A DNA stretch of 64,000 nt, taken from positions 25,703,696-25,767,695 of the forward strand of contig CM066312.1 of the NCBI GenBank assembly GCA_033807775.1, read 5' to 3'. The notes under the pieces are model-generated. The model had not been told where the DNA came from. It did no database searches and saw only the letters and a list, made by a program, of their open reading frames with translations. Position numbers and translations under genes: made by a program. The DNA is from Saussurea involucrata. Its lineage: Eukaryota; Streptophyta; Magnoliopsida; Asterales; Asteraceae. This document shows positions 1-9,971 of this stretch, in pieces; the stretch's first letter is position 1; each line of letters starts with the position of its first letter.

Positions 1-3000
1 CTCGACGGAGGACGTAATCGCCTTCTTGAAAGACTTTAATTTTGACGTGCTTATTGAAATGTCGCTCGACCGCCTGCTTCTGCGACGCCATCCTGATCAT
101 GGCGGATTCTCTGAGCTCTTCTAGGGCGTCGAGGTCATGACTTAAATCAACCATGTTGTGGTCGATGGAAGTGTGCCTCGAAGTCGGGAGATGAACTTCG
201 ATTGGTAGGACGGCTTCACAACCGTAGACGAGAGAGAAGGGGGTTTGTCCTGTGGACGTGCAGGGTGTCGTGCGATTTGCCCATAGGACTGAAGGGAGTT
301 CTTCAACCCATCTTCCTTTTGCAGCTTTTAATCGCTTCTTGATCGAGGCTACAATAGTCTTATTACTCGACTCGGCAAGTCCATTGGCTTGGGGATATCT
401 GGGAGTCGAGGTCGTCAGCTTGATGTTCCTATCTTCACAGAACTGTTGGGTCCTGTCGCTTATGAATTGGGATCCATTGTCGCAGACAATTTCGGATGGA
501 ATCCCAAACCTGCATATGATGTTAGTCTGGATAAAAGAAATAACTTCTTTATCCCTAATTTGGGAGAAGGCAGTCGCTTCGACCCATTTAGAAAAGTAGT
601 CCGTAAGTACAAGGAGAAATACCTTTTGTCCTGGAGCGGGTGGTAGTTTGCCGACAATATCCATTCCCCATCTCATGAAGGGCCACGGGATAAGTGTCGA
701 GTGCAAAGGTTCCGAAGGTTTATGAGACATACCTGAGTGTCGTTGACAGGGGTCGCAATTCTGGACGTACTTGACAGCGTCTTGTCGCAGTGTCGGCCAA
801 AAATACCCTTGTCGGGAGATACGATTAGCCAAGCTACGACCTCCTGAATGATTACCACATTCGCCGTCGTGCATCTCTTGGAGGATTTTCTGGGCTTGAT
901 TTTTGCTGATGACGCACCTTAAATTTAAGCCCGTCGATGATCGCCGATAAAGCTTATTTTCGATCATGACGTACTTAGATGCTTTGAATCTGATTTTTCG
1001 AGCCTCCATTTTGTCTTCGGGGAGTTGGTCGTGCACGAGGAAATTTTGAATGTCGCGTGACCAATCATCTTCTTCGTCTTCGATCTGGATGACGTCTGTG
1101 TTTCCAATGGACGGCGTTGCCAGGTGAATCATAAGAATAACATCAAATTTTGGTTCAACTAAAGCGGACCCAAGGTTTGCCAATGCATCGGCCTGAGTGT
1201 TCTGGTCTCGCGGAATCTGTTTAATAGAAAAAGATTTAAATTTTTTGGAAATTTCTTTTGCCACACTTAGATATGCTGTCATTTTTGAATCCTTGGCTGC
1301 GAATTCTCCATTGATTTGATTTACTACCAGCAGGGAGTCGCTCTTGACATGCAGTGCGGTTGCCCCCGAGTCGTGGGCCATATTCATTCCCATGATCAGG
1401 GCTTCATACTCAGCCTCGTTATTGGTGGTTTTGAAGTCGCATCGGACCGAGTATACCATATCCCCCCCTGTGGCGACTTTAAGACGACGCCCAGTCCAGA
1501 GCTTCTAATGTTGGATGATCCATCGACATGTAGAATCCAAGGTACGTCGTCGCGAGTCGCCACAACGGACACTTCGAGTTCTGCTTCTTTTTCTAACTCA
1601 GGGCTGAAATCGGCGATAAAATCTGCCAAGGCTTGTGATTTGATCGCGGTCCTGGGTTTAAAATCGATGTCATAACTGCTTAGATATATACTCCATTTTG
1701 CTAAGCGACCTGTCAACTCGGGTTTTCTTAAGACAGATTTAAGAGGGAAGTTAGTCACGACAGTAATAGGATGTGATTCAAAGTAATGACGTAGTTTTTT
1801 AGCAGTAGTAACTAGTGATAAGAGTAATTTTTCCATAGAGGAATACCTGGTTTCTGCGTCTAAAAGTGATTTACTTACATAATAGATCGGCAATTGCTGT
1901 TTTTCATCTTCTCGTGTCCGAACAGCACTTACTGCATTTGGGCTGACAGCCAAATACAACTGTAGGATCTCATGATCGTGAGGTTTTGACAACAGAGGAG
2001 GCGATGCCATGTATTCCTTGAGTTTTTGCAAGGCTTGTTCATGATCATTGGTCCAGTCGAAGCCCCTATTTTTCCTGAGGACATTATAAAATAGATGACA
2101 TTTATCTGAAGATCGGGAGATAAACCTGTTTAGAGCTGCTACTCGACCGGTGAGTTTCTGGACTTCTTTGAAATTTCGAGGAGATTTGATCTCAATGATG
2201 GCCTTGATTTGGTCGGGGTTAGCCTCAATGCCTCGACGAGTGACCATATAACCCAGGAACTTCCCTGCACTAACGCCAAAGGAACATTTCGTCGGATTGA
2301 GCTTCATGTTATACTTCCGGAGGATGTCGAACGATTGCCTGAGGTGATCAATGTGATCAATCGCTTGCTTCGACTTCACTAACATGTCGTCGATATATAC
2401 CTCCATCGTGTCTCCAAGATGGTCTTTGAACATCTTGTTTACCAGCCGTTGGTAGGTAGAACCTGCATTTTTTAGTCCGAAAGGCATAACTTTGTAACAA
2501 TAAATACCTCGATCTGTCATAAAAGCGGTTTTTCTCTTGGTCGTCAACGTGCATTAAAATTTGGTTGTATCCAGAATAGGCGTCCATGAACGTTAATAAC
2601 TCATGCCCCGTGGTTGCATCGACCATGGCGTCAATATGAGGTAACGGGAATGGATCCTTTGGACAGGCTTTATTGAGATCGGTGAAGTCGATACAGACCC
2701 TCCATTTTCCATTCTTCTTGGCTACGACCACGACGTTAGCGAGCCAATCGGGATATTCTACCTCCCGAATCATTATTGTCTTGAGGAGATTGTCGACCTC
2801 ATCATTTATTACTTTATTTCTTTCAGGAGCGAACTTGCGACGTTTTTGCTTGATAGGTTTGAACGATGGATCGCCGTTAAGCTTATGAGCAATGACATTG
2901 GGGTCAATACCGACCATGTCTTTATGTGACCAGGCGAAGCAATCAGCATGTTTCTGCAAAAAGGATATGAGTTTTTCTTTAATGTGGGGATCAAGGGATG

Positions 3001-3151
3001 AACCCACAAGAATCTTTTGATCGGGTTTGCTTTGATCTAGAATGATTTCCTCCAAATGATACTCATCGACAGCTGCTGGGGAGTTTTGTGCATTTTCTAA
3101 GCTTGCGTGTACTGGTATAACGGCTTGTTCTGGATTCCCGTTATCCGCCAT
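1..3151 (-). pseudogene. pol: G1 pol: RT, RNase H and integrase, frameshifted, N-terminal deletion
   Basis: Minus-strand polyprotein for reverse transcription and integration. It begins at an ATG at 3151 with a short leader, then goes straight into the pre-RT region (FAWSHKDMVG) and RT (KNGKWRVCIDF, DAYSGYNQI). A one-base frameshift near 2530-2545 moves it into the frame carrying the RT catalytic motif YIDD near 2390-2400. RNase H follows (ILHVDGSS), with a second frameshift in a run of seven G (minus strand) near 1465. Beyond that, the frame down to position 1 encodes an integrase with an HHCC finger (HDGECGNHSGG near 860; CDPC near 750) and acidic residues in MDIVG (about 660), CDNGSQF (about 480) and NGLAES (about 369). 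gag and protease are absent. Two frameshifts make it non-functional; the homopolymer one could be a sequencing error. Confidence 0.85.
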
Positions 3152-3230
3152 TTTCTTGCTACAGAAAACAGAAGAAACTCCAAGAAACTATTAGTAGAAT
3201 GCACGTTCGTCGAGGATTTTCTCTAGATGT

Positions 3231-3249
3231 AGTCCCACGGATGGCGCCA
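3231..3249 (-). other. G1 primer-binding site
   Basis: On the minus strand, TGGCGCCATCCGTGGGACT lies 3 bases inside the LTR end (GGCATTAACA). This is the usual position and style (TGGCGCC..CGTGGG) of the tRNA primer-binding site in plant Ty3/gypsy elements. The particular tRNA was not identified. Confidence 0.75.
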
Positions 3250-3252
3250 AAC

Positions 3253-4208
3253 TGTTAATGCCAAAAATCGCACCAAAGGGACAACTTAAGGTCGATGTGG
3301 ACTTAAACAATTAAAGAAAGAATCTTTCGACGAGACGTGCGACGATAAATAAAATAAAGAAACAAGGGATTTGATGACGCAGGAAAAACCTCAATCGAGG
3401 AAAAAACCTGCGGACGACAGGGGGTGTCGTCGCTATACTATGGTCGCCAATCAGGGGCGATGTCCTTGGATACTCGTGTCGATCGTACAATGATTACAAT
3501 ACAAATGAAGGAAAGACTTCGAAATGTAAAGTACAAGTGTTTGGAATGTAAAAATAGGTGTTTGTCGTGTACGAAGCAAAGTGTGAACTGCTGGTCGAGG
3601 GCTGTTGTCGTGCGTCGAGAGCGATACTTAGAATAATGGTTCTTCACTTCAGGTGTTCTTGAATATTGCTTCGGTTGTTAATCGTCGGATATCCGATGTG
3701 TTGAAATGTTGATTGAGCTTGATATTTATAGTCTTCGTGTCCTTAGCTTCATCCATGAATGCTCCTTTAATGGCCTTAATGATTGGAAACGGTCACCGGA
3801 GTAATGATCTTCGTCCGTTACGGTCGCCGGCTGTTTAATGATTGCGTCGGTTATAGTCGTTGCTCCTTAATGACTTTTACTCCTGCATTAAACACTTCAC
3901 AAACGGCCATGGTGAGTGTTAGCTTTGGTCGAGGTCGCACGTCCTTATGTAATAGTCGTGCAGATCGGGCGACGCTATGGTCGAGCGTCGTAAGGAACTC
4001 TCGACTTACCTTTTATGAGGGACGACGATGGTGTTCTGGGTCTTTGTCGAGACCTTATCTTAATACAAGGCATAGTCCTTAATCATACGTCTTACCTGTT
4101 CTGGTCGCGGTCGAGCGACGTGATTTTTTGCCCAAACCGTTTCATGGAGTTAAGTGTGTGATTTAGCTGTTTTTACACCATTAGAGGGCTAACTTAAACT
4201 TGTACACA
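3253..4208 (-). repeat. G1 5' LTR
   Basis: On the minus strand the LTR ends in GGCATTAACA next to the primer-binding site. It starts either at TGTGTACAAG (plus position 4208) or at TGTTGGCAAC (plus position 4228); both give TG..CA ends, and the second LTR copy that would decide is outside the window. The sequence is rich in the words TCG/GTCGA. The two open frames inside it (near 3438-3647 and 3783-4082) look like chance ORFs. Confidence 0.6.
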
Positions 4209-4211
4209 GGT

Positions 4212-5599
4212 TGTTAGTGTTGCCAACAATTACAACATTGGATCAACTTGTTTGGTTAACTTTGTTAAGAGTTTGTTGAAATCTGCTGACGGAGTATACT
4301 TGGAATCCAACCTTTTGACTTGAAGAAACCAAATTTGATGCTCTTTTGGTTAGTAATGGATGGTTGTTGTACTTTTGTACTTGATATGACTAAACTTGTT
4401 GAAGTTGAACTGTTTTGTCTTTAGTGTTGACTTTTGCAATCTTGGCACCAAGCTTTGTAATTACACTTTATCCCTTCTGTTAGTAGTATAAATAGAGGGG
4501 TTTGGTTTTTTGCTCGTAATCATCCAAATAGTTCTAAATTGATTTGACTTTTGAGTTTCAAAGTCTTAATTTTTAGTTCTTACAATTTCTTTAAATCTTG
4601 TCTTCCTTGTACGTTGTTGTAGTATTACGTCCTTGTCTTTACTTTCTTAATTTCTTACGCTTATTGTATTTATATTTCTTCATTTATATTTTTGTTATTT
4701 ATATTATGTCATTTACTTTATGCATTTACTTTATTCCCGTCATAGGTAGCTAATTTTTATAGCTTGGGTATGAGACAAACGATGAGATTTTAAACCGGAG
4801 GAAAGTGGACATCGTTTCACAATTATGATGTTCCACTGTTTCATTTCAAGTTTTATAAATCCAAGACACTTCTTGACAAGTTGATCACTTTAAAAAGTCT
4901 TAACATGTCGTGGTTTTAGAAATAAGGCACTTGAATGCATATAATTTGAATGGCGGAAGTTGACTTGGAAGAGTTACTAACAGAGGAATTTGTAATCTAT
5001 ATTTTTCAAACTGATTAATTCTCGACAGGTTGGTCACTTATCAAAGTGTTAAAGTGTAGTGGACTCAAGAATGAGCCACTTGGAACACATTAACTTGAAT
5101 GATATGTGACTCGGCTCGAAAGGCTGATTTTAAACAAAGGCATTTGTTAATCCATATATTTTGAGGACACCATTTGACTTTACAACTGGTTCTGATATTT
5201 CATAGGCATATGTTGGTTGAAAGCTAAACCATAGTGCAATGGTGGATATCTGGAAGGATACTCCTAAAAGTAGATAGTGAAACTAGTTAATGTCAGACAC
5301 ATGTTGTAGCATTTCTACAACATTGTTTGCTGGAATTTTAATTTATGTCTCACCACAAGTCTTACACCCATGATCTTCTTACCTTATGGTGTTTCCATTA
5401 CTGTTAACAACAACTCAAACAAACTCTTCAAATTCGCCCTTTGTAATCATTTCTTTCATTACACTTTTACTCCAAACTTTGTGGGCGATAATCGGTATCT
5501 TTACCACTTTATTACTTGAAAGACGATATTGGATCACATTGTATATTTGCTTTTGGTTCCCATTATCACATGTCTAAAGGTGTGTAAAAAACACTATCA
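4212..5599 (+). repeat. G2 LTR, plus strand
   Basis: Non-coding sequence with a TATA-like box TATAAATA at 4487-4494 and a CA end (ACACTATCA) at 5599, directly followed by a gypsy-type primer-binding site. I place the start at TGTTAGTGTTGCC (4212), but 4229 is possible if the G1 LTR extends further. About 300 bases (4868-5165) are two diverged copies of a roughly 150-bp segment. No coding sequence is seen. Confidence 0.55.
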
Positions 5600-5605
5600 A
5601 GTTTT

Positions 5606-5623
5606 TGGCGTCGTTGTTGGGGA
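5606..5623 (+). other. G2 primer-binding site
   Basis: TGGCGTCGTTGTTGGGGA lies 6 bases after the LTR end. It closely matches the TGGCGCCGTTGCCGGGGA site typical of plant Athila/Tat/Ogre gypsy elements, with C-to-T changes. The G2 interior is lost right after it, so only LTR plus binding site remain. Confidence 0.7.
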
Positions 5624-5629
5624 TTGACA

Positions 5630-6012
5630 AGCTAAAAGTTTTTAAAAAATCAAATTCATGCAACCAACCAAATGTTGACACATGTAAAGTTGTACTAACT
5701 TGCATTTAATGCATACACAATATAAATAGAAGTTTAGCCTTCACTCTGATGGGCTTGCTCTTTTATCTCTAATCTCTTAGTGCCTTAAGAAAGTTATTCT
5801 TAGTTTTCTTAATACTTTTCTATCTTTTCTAGTGCAAGAAATCTGTGTGATTCTCATAGTTTGTTTAGGTTAGGTTTTTTACTTAATCTTATTTTGCAAC
5901 AAACTGTAAATTGTTTGATTATATCAATAAACAATTTTAAAGATAAAAATCTTGTGTTTGTATTCAACCCCTCCCCCCTTCTACAAACTTGTATAACCCT
6001 TCGGGACCAACA
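5630..6012 (+). repeat. Truncated A-family LTR (3' part), left end of Z
   Basis: It matches the right-hand 380 bases of the A-family LTRs: a TATAAATAG region near 5722, the pyrimidine-rich stretch and the end GGGACCAACA at 6012. The left part (TGTTGATCC...) is missing and the fragment abuts G2, with the exact junction between about 5625 and 5650. The expected primer-binding site and gag do not follow; the sequence jumps directly into an aORF segment. That implies an internal deletion or a further lost insertion. Confidence 0.7.
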
Positions 6013-6195
6013 AGGGAACCGCTGAAGAACCCTCTCAATCTGAGGGGGAGAAAAGCGATGAAGAAAAGGTTCCAACTCCACCCTCCTCTCCTTTGGTACA
6101 AGAAAATGTAGAAATCCTCTCTGACGAGGAAGATGAAGAAGAGGAAGAGGAGGTGGATGTCCAAGATGAAGAACCATCATCTAATCCTGAGAACA

Positions 6196-6237
<42 letters not shown>

Positions 6238-6571
6238 GTCTCTACTGGTTCCAACCCACAGTCATCAGGGTTCCACAACCCAAAGGGATCTCTATAAATG
6301 AAGCAGGGGAGACGACTCGAAAGTCTCCTGCAAAGAAGACTTCTCAAGGTAAGAACAAAGGTCTTGCTCCTGAAGGGAATTTGTCAATTCTCATCAAGAC
6401 AAATTCTCAGGTATGTTTGTCTCCCATCCCTTACACTGCTTCTATCCTTCACCCCTTCACTAGTTATACTCTCTATCACCTGAAACCTTTAAACACTTAG
6501 ACACATTTTGTCTATCTTTTTCTACCTTCAAAAGATCTAACTCTCTAATCTTTTGATTCAGCTAGTCCTCT
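6013..6571 (+). pseudogene. Z aORF, middle fragment, with acidic run and candidate intron
   Basis: Fragment of the additional ORF of the oldest A-family copy. The open frame 6093-6500 encodes a very acidic stretch including a run of 12 Asp from a (GAT)n repeat near 6198-6234, then a Lys/Ser-rich stretch. It aligns with 16613-16899 of element A. A GT-AG interval, 6411 to 6565 (donor CAG|GTATGT, acceptor CTAG), matches an interval at the same place in A. Element A interrupts the ORF after 6571; it resumes at 55766 in the same frame if the intron is removed. No start codon or N-terminal domain is left here. The function of the family is unknown. Confidence 0.65.
6411..6565 (+). other. Candidate intron in Z aORF
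   Basis: It begins GTATGTTTG after CAG and ends TTTGATTCAGCTAG. The upstream codon CAG (6408-6410) is complete, and the next exon reads TCC TCT, continuing at 55766 with CCC CTA CTT GAG (S-S-P-L-L-E), the same residues as in A. If retained, the frame continues about 29 codons to a stop, giving a hydrophobic tail ending KPLNT. Confidence 0.5.
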
Positions 6572-7535
6572 TGTTGATCCAAAGCCTCTGTGATTTGATA
6601 ATGACCCTGAGAAACACTTAGTAAAAATTGTAAGTAGACAATATGTATTAGAGTTTCACTATCAAAGATAAATACTAAGTCTGTTTAGTACCGCTGATAG
6701 GAAACTCATGTTCTTTAAATTACACTTCAGCGAACACTGTACATCAGTGAGCCCTGAGCCTGTTCAGTCTCACTGATGATCGTTGATACCTTATGTTGTT
6801 TACTTATGATCAATGAAGACAAGATTCACGTCAACCATGTTCTACGCTGAAGTCGAAGATCAAGCCAAAGAACCAGCGACTAAGTCTACTAGTGACCTGA
6901 TGCGGATATCTGCGAAGCCAAGACTTGTCCATTTAACGTGAAGTTTCAAGTTGAAGACTTCAGCGAACGCTGAACTTTATCATTCGTTGATAAAGAATTA
7001 TTCAGCGAACGCTGATCATGAAGTCTCCTCTACAAGTAACTAATTTTGTCTTATCCCCTTGCACGCCTCCGTACGATTTTGTCAGAACGGACATCCCTTT
7101 TGTCCAGAATCGTACAACCAACTCTGATTCTACATTGTTCATCATGCAACCACTAGGTTGTCTACTAAGTCAATCCATGTAACCAACCAGAGGCTTCCAC
7201 GTGTAAAGGTGTACTGTTGTGCATTAAATGCATGTAGTATATAAAGGAAACCCTACTTCATTTGTGAAGTGCTCGGCCATTCCTCTCTCGCTGAACTTAC
7301 TGCGTGAAAGAATACTCTCCTTAGTATTCTTAATTTTCTTCTATATTATTTCTAGTGCAAGAAATCTTAGTGTTCTCATAGTTTGTTTAGATTAGGTTTA
7401 TTCCTTAATCTTGTTCCACAACAAACTGTAAATTGTTTGATACATATCAATAAACAATTTAGAAAGATAAAAATCGTGTGTTTGTATTCAACCTCCCCCC
7501 TTCTACAAACTTGTATAACCCCTTTGGGACCAATA
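6572..7535 (+). repeat. Element A 5' LTR
   Basis: 964 bp, starting TGTTGATCC. It contains a TATA box TATATAAAG (7238-7246) and ends GGGACCAATA, so the terminal CA has become TA. It is dense in CAGCGA/CACTGA/GCTGA words. The partner LTR is split into three pieces by B and C. Confidence 0.9.
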
Positions 7536-7537
7536 AG

Positions 7538-7549
7538 TGGCATCAGAGC
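7538..7549 (+). other. Element A primer-binding site
   Basis: TGGCATCAGAGC, two bases after the LTR. It differs by one base from TGGTATCAGAGC, the initiator-Met-tRNA site usual for plant copia elements. Confidence 0.85.
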
Positions 7550-7620
7550 AGATTTTTTAACCTAATAAACAAGATCTTGCTTATACTATCTCTCTTTCTC
7601 TTCCTTGCTCTTTTCTCATT

Positions 7621-9969
7621 ATGGCAAACTCCACAAATACTAACTATATCGATAATGGCTCTCTTGCAAAACCCCCTAGGTTCTCCAAAGATAACTTCAA
7701 TCTCTGGAAGAATAGGATGATGCTCTTCTTGGAAGGTGTAGATCCCACTATACCTCGCTATATCGAAAATGGACCATATGTCCCCTTCATGATAGATCCT
7801 GCAGTTCCAGCCACTACTACTAGAGCTGCAATCCTTGAAAGAATCATCCCCAGGGAAGTCACTAACTGGACTGATGAAGACAAGAAGAAGGTGACCATCG
7901 ATACTAAGGCCAGATCCATCATCTCTATAGCTCTTCCTAATGAAGTTTACCACTCCATCATGAACCTAAAGAGTTCTAAAGCCATGTGGGATACTATATG
8001 TGTTCAATATGAAGGTACATCTGAAGTACAGGATTCAAGAAAGATCAACCTGGTAAGACAGTACGAAAGTTTCATCTGTGGTAAGAATGAAACCCTCTCT
8101 GAAGTAGATCAATGGTTTAATTGTTTAATCATTGACTTAAAAACTGTTGGTAAGGAATATTCTAACTTTGAGATCCTGACAAAGTTTATGGAATGTCTTC
8201 CTGAAAGCTAGGACAGTTATTTCATGTGTCCTAAGCTCTCAAAGGATCTGAAATTAATGACCCTCTCAACCTTATTTGTCACTATGCTCAATCATGAGCA
8301 GACGTGTCACCTTAAGAAGAATCTTGTGAAAGATTCCAAAAGCACACTTGTTGCTTTACTCTCTTCAGAGTTGGTACCTACTCAGCGATCCACTATCACT
8401 ATCACTGAGTTGGTATCTAACTCTGATGATTCATCAAACACTGATCCTTCAGATCTTGATGAATCTCTGGCACTCCTAACTAATTCTTTCAGGAGATTCA
8501 CCAGAAAGAGTAACTTCAGAAGAAATAAACCTCTTTCCTTCACTGACAAGCCAAAATCTTCAACCCCTGTGGATAAGGCCACTGCTACCTGCTTTAACTG
8601 TGAAAAAGTAGGACACTTTGCTAGTGAATGCAGGTCAAAAAAGTCTTCAAACCCTCATCTTCTTCCTACAAGAAATCCTCTAACCCCAGGGCTAGAGATG
8701 ACAAATACAAGAAGCTGAAAGAAAAATATGCAAAGCTGAAAAGCTTTAAGAAGAAAGGTAAAGGCATGATCCTTGAAGATCATGACTAGGCTGGATCAGA
8801 TGAAGAATCCTCTGACTCTGATGATGATGAGGCAAATCTCTGTCTCATGGCTCAAATCGAAGAAGAGGAAGAAAAAGCTGAAATTCCCTCTACTTCTACC
8901 TCCACTTCTCAGGCATCAGACTCTCTCACTGACACTTCCACTTTAACCTCTAATGACGTTGATAAACGTCGAACCGTCGATATTTTGACTATTGATTTAT
9001 ACAATGCCATGAATGGCAAGACCAAAGATGAAAAACAAAATATTGATCTCGCTGAACAGCTTAAGCAATGTCATTTGCAAATTAAAAAGCTTTCTAAAAT
9101 AGAAGAAAATTTGAAAGATCAGGTATGTATAAATCAAATCATTAGTATTGAGCAAGAAGAAGCTATCGCTGCATTAAGAGCTGAAAAGGCTACCGTTGAA
9201 GGATGGTGTAAATCCTCAACAACGATCACTGAGATATTAGGTGCTCAGATTCCCCTGAGTTACAAACGTGGTCTTGGTTACAAAGCTGACGCTGAAGAAC
9301 CAACCACTAATCGTTCCATGCTTAAGTTTGGAATGTTCGTGTCTTCTATCCCTGACACGTATTCGTCTCAGTATTCCTCTTCAATAACTCCCATTCCTGA
9401 GGATAAACCTACCTTCATTTCTAAAGGTAAGGAAAAAGTTGTTAATCAAAAACCTCAAAAGGGTACCAATGTACCTAAGCTGAAAGTCTCAAAACCTTCA
9501 GCAAGTCATCCCTCTACTTCTAAGAACAAGATTCCTGAATTCATTCAGCGATCTACTCCTAGAATCAGAGTGGATGTAATTGGTAAGAAATCCGAAGAAC
9601 TGATAGTTCCTCCAATTTCCAATGCCAAAGGTATTCTTGGTGCTGGCCTGCCCTGCTCATTTAAAAATTTCGGCTATGCATGCAAATGGTCCTAAAGCTA
9701 CTTTTAGCTATAGGAAATGTTATCACTGTGGACTTACCGATCATATTGCCAGTAAGTGCCCTACAACCACCAAAGCTGAAAAATTAGCTAAGGTGAAGAT
9801 CACTGCCCCCAAGGCAAAGAAGACCAATCCTGGTGCAAATCAGGTTAAGGTGAAAACAACCACTGAGGTTAAGAAATTAACCAAAGTGAAGAGTGATGAA
9901 CCTTCCACTTCCTCTACCACCACTAACAAATGTGGACCCATAGTAAAATGGGTTCCCAAGTCAAACTAA
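7621..9969 (+). pseudogene. gag: Element A gag (capsid/nucleocapsid), broken
   Basis: Structural protein for the virus-like particle. ATG at 7621 follows a short leader. Residues 1-196 are the copia capsid region (NFNLWKNRMM, KAMWDTI). A TAG at 8209-8211 replaces an expected Trp codon; the same frame continues to a CCHC zinc knuckle, CFNCEKVGHFASEC (about 8590-8631). A frameshift near 8650 follows, then a long charged, coiled-coil-like extension (8847-9695), another frame change near 9650 and a second knuckle, CYHCGLTDHIASKC (about 9720). It ends at TAA 9967-9969 after WVPK. An extra C-terminal extension with a second knuckle is unusual for copia gag but matches the long gag of SIRE-type elements. 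Confidence 0.85.
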
Positions 9970-9971
9970 TC

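Larger units (their letters stand above)
1..4208 (-). mobile_element. G1: Ty3/gypsy LTR retrotransposon, 5' part, truncated by window edge
   Basis: Read on the minus strand, this element has a 5' LTR (about 3253-4208), a primer-binding site (3231-3249) and a pol reading region that runs off the left edge. The order reverse transcriptase, RNase H, integrase is the Ty3/gypsy order, and the RT wording resembles the plant Tat-type lineages. gag and protease are missing: only about 80 bases separate the binding site from the pol-like ORF. The 3' LTR lies outside the window, so target duplication and age cannot be read. Confidence 0.85.

Noticed and set aside
252..646. Plus-strand ORFs of 85-115 aa
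   Set aside because: They lie opposite the G1 integrase, whose minus-strand motifs are clear.
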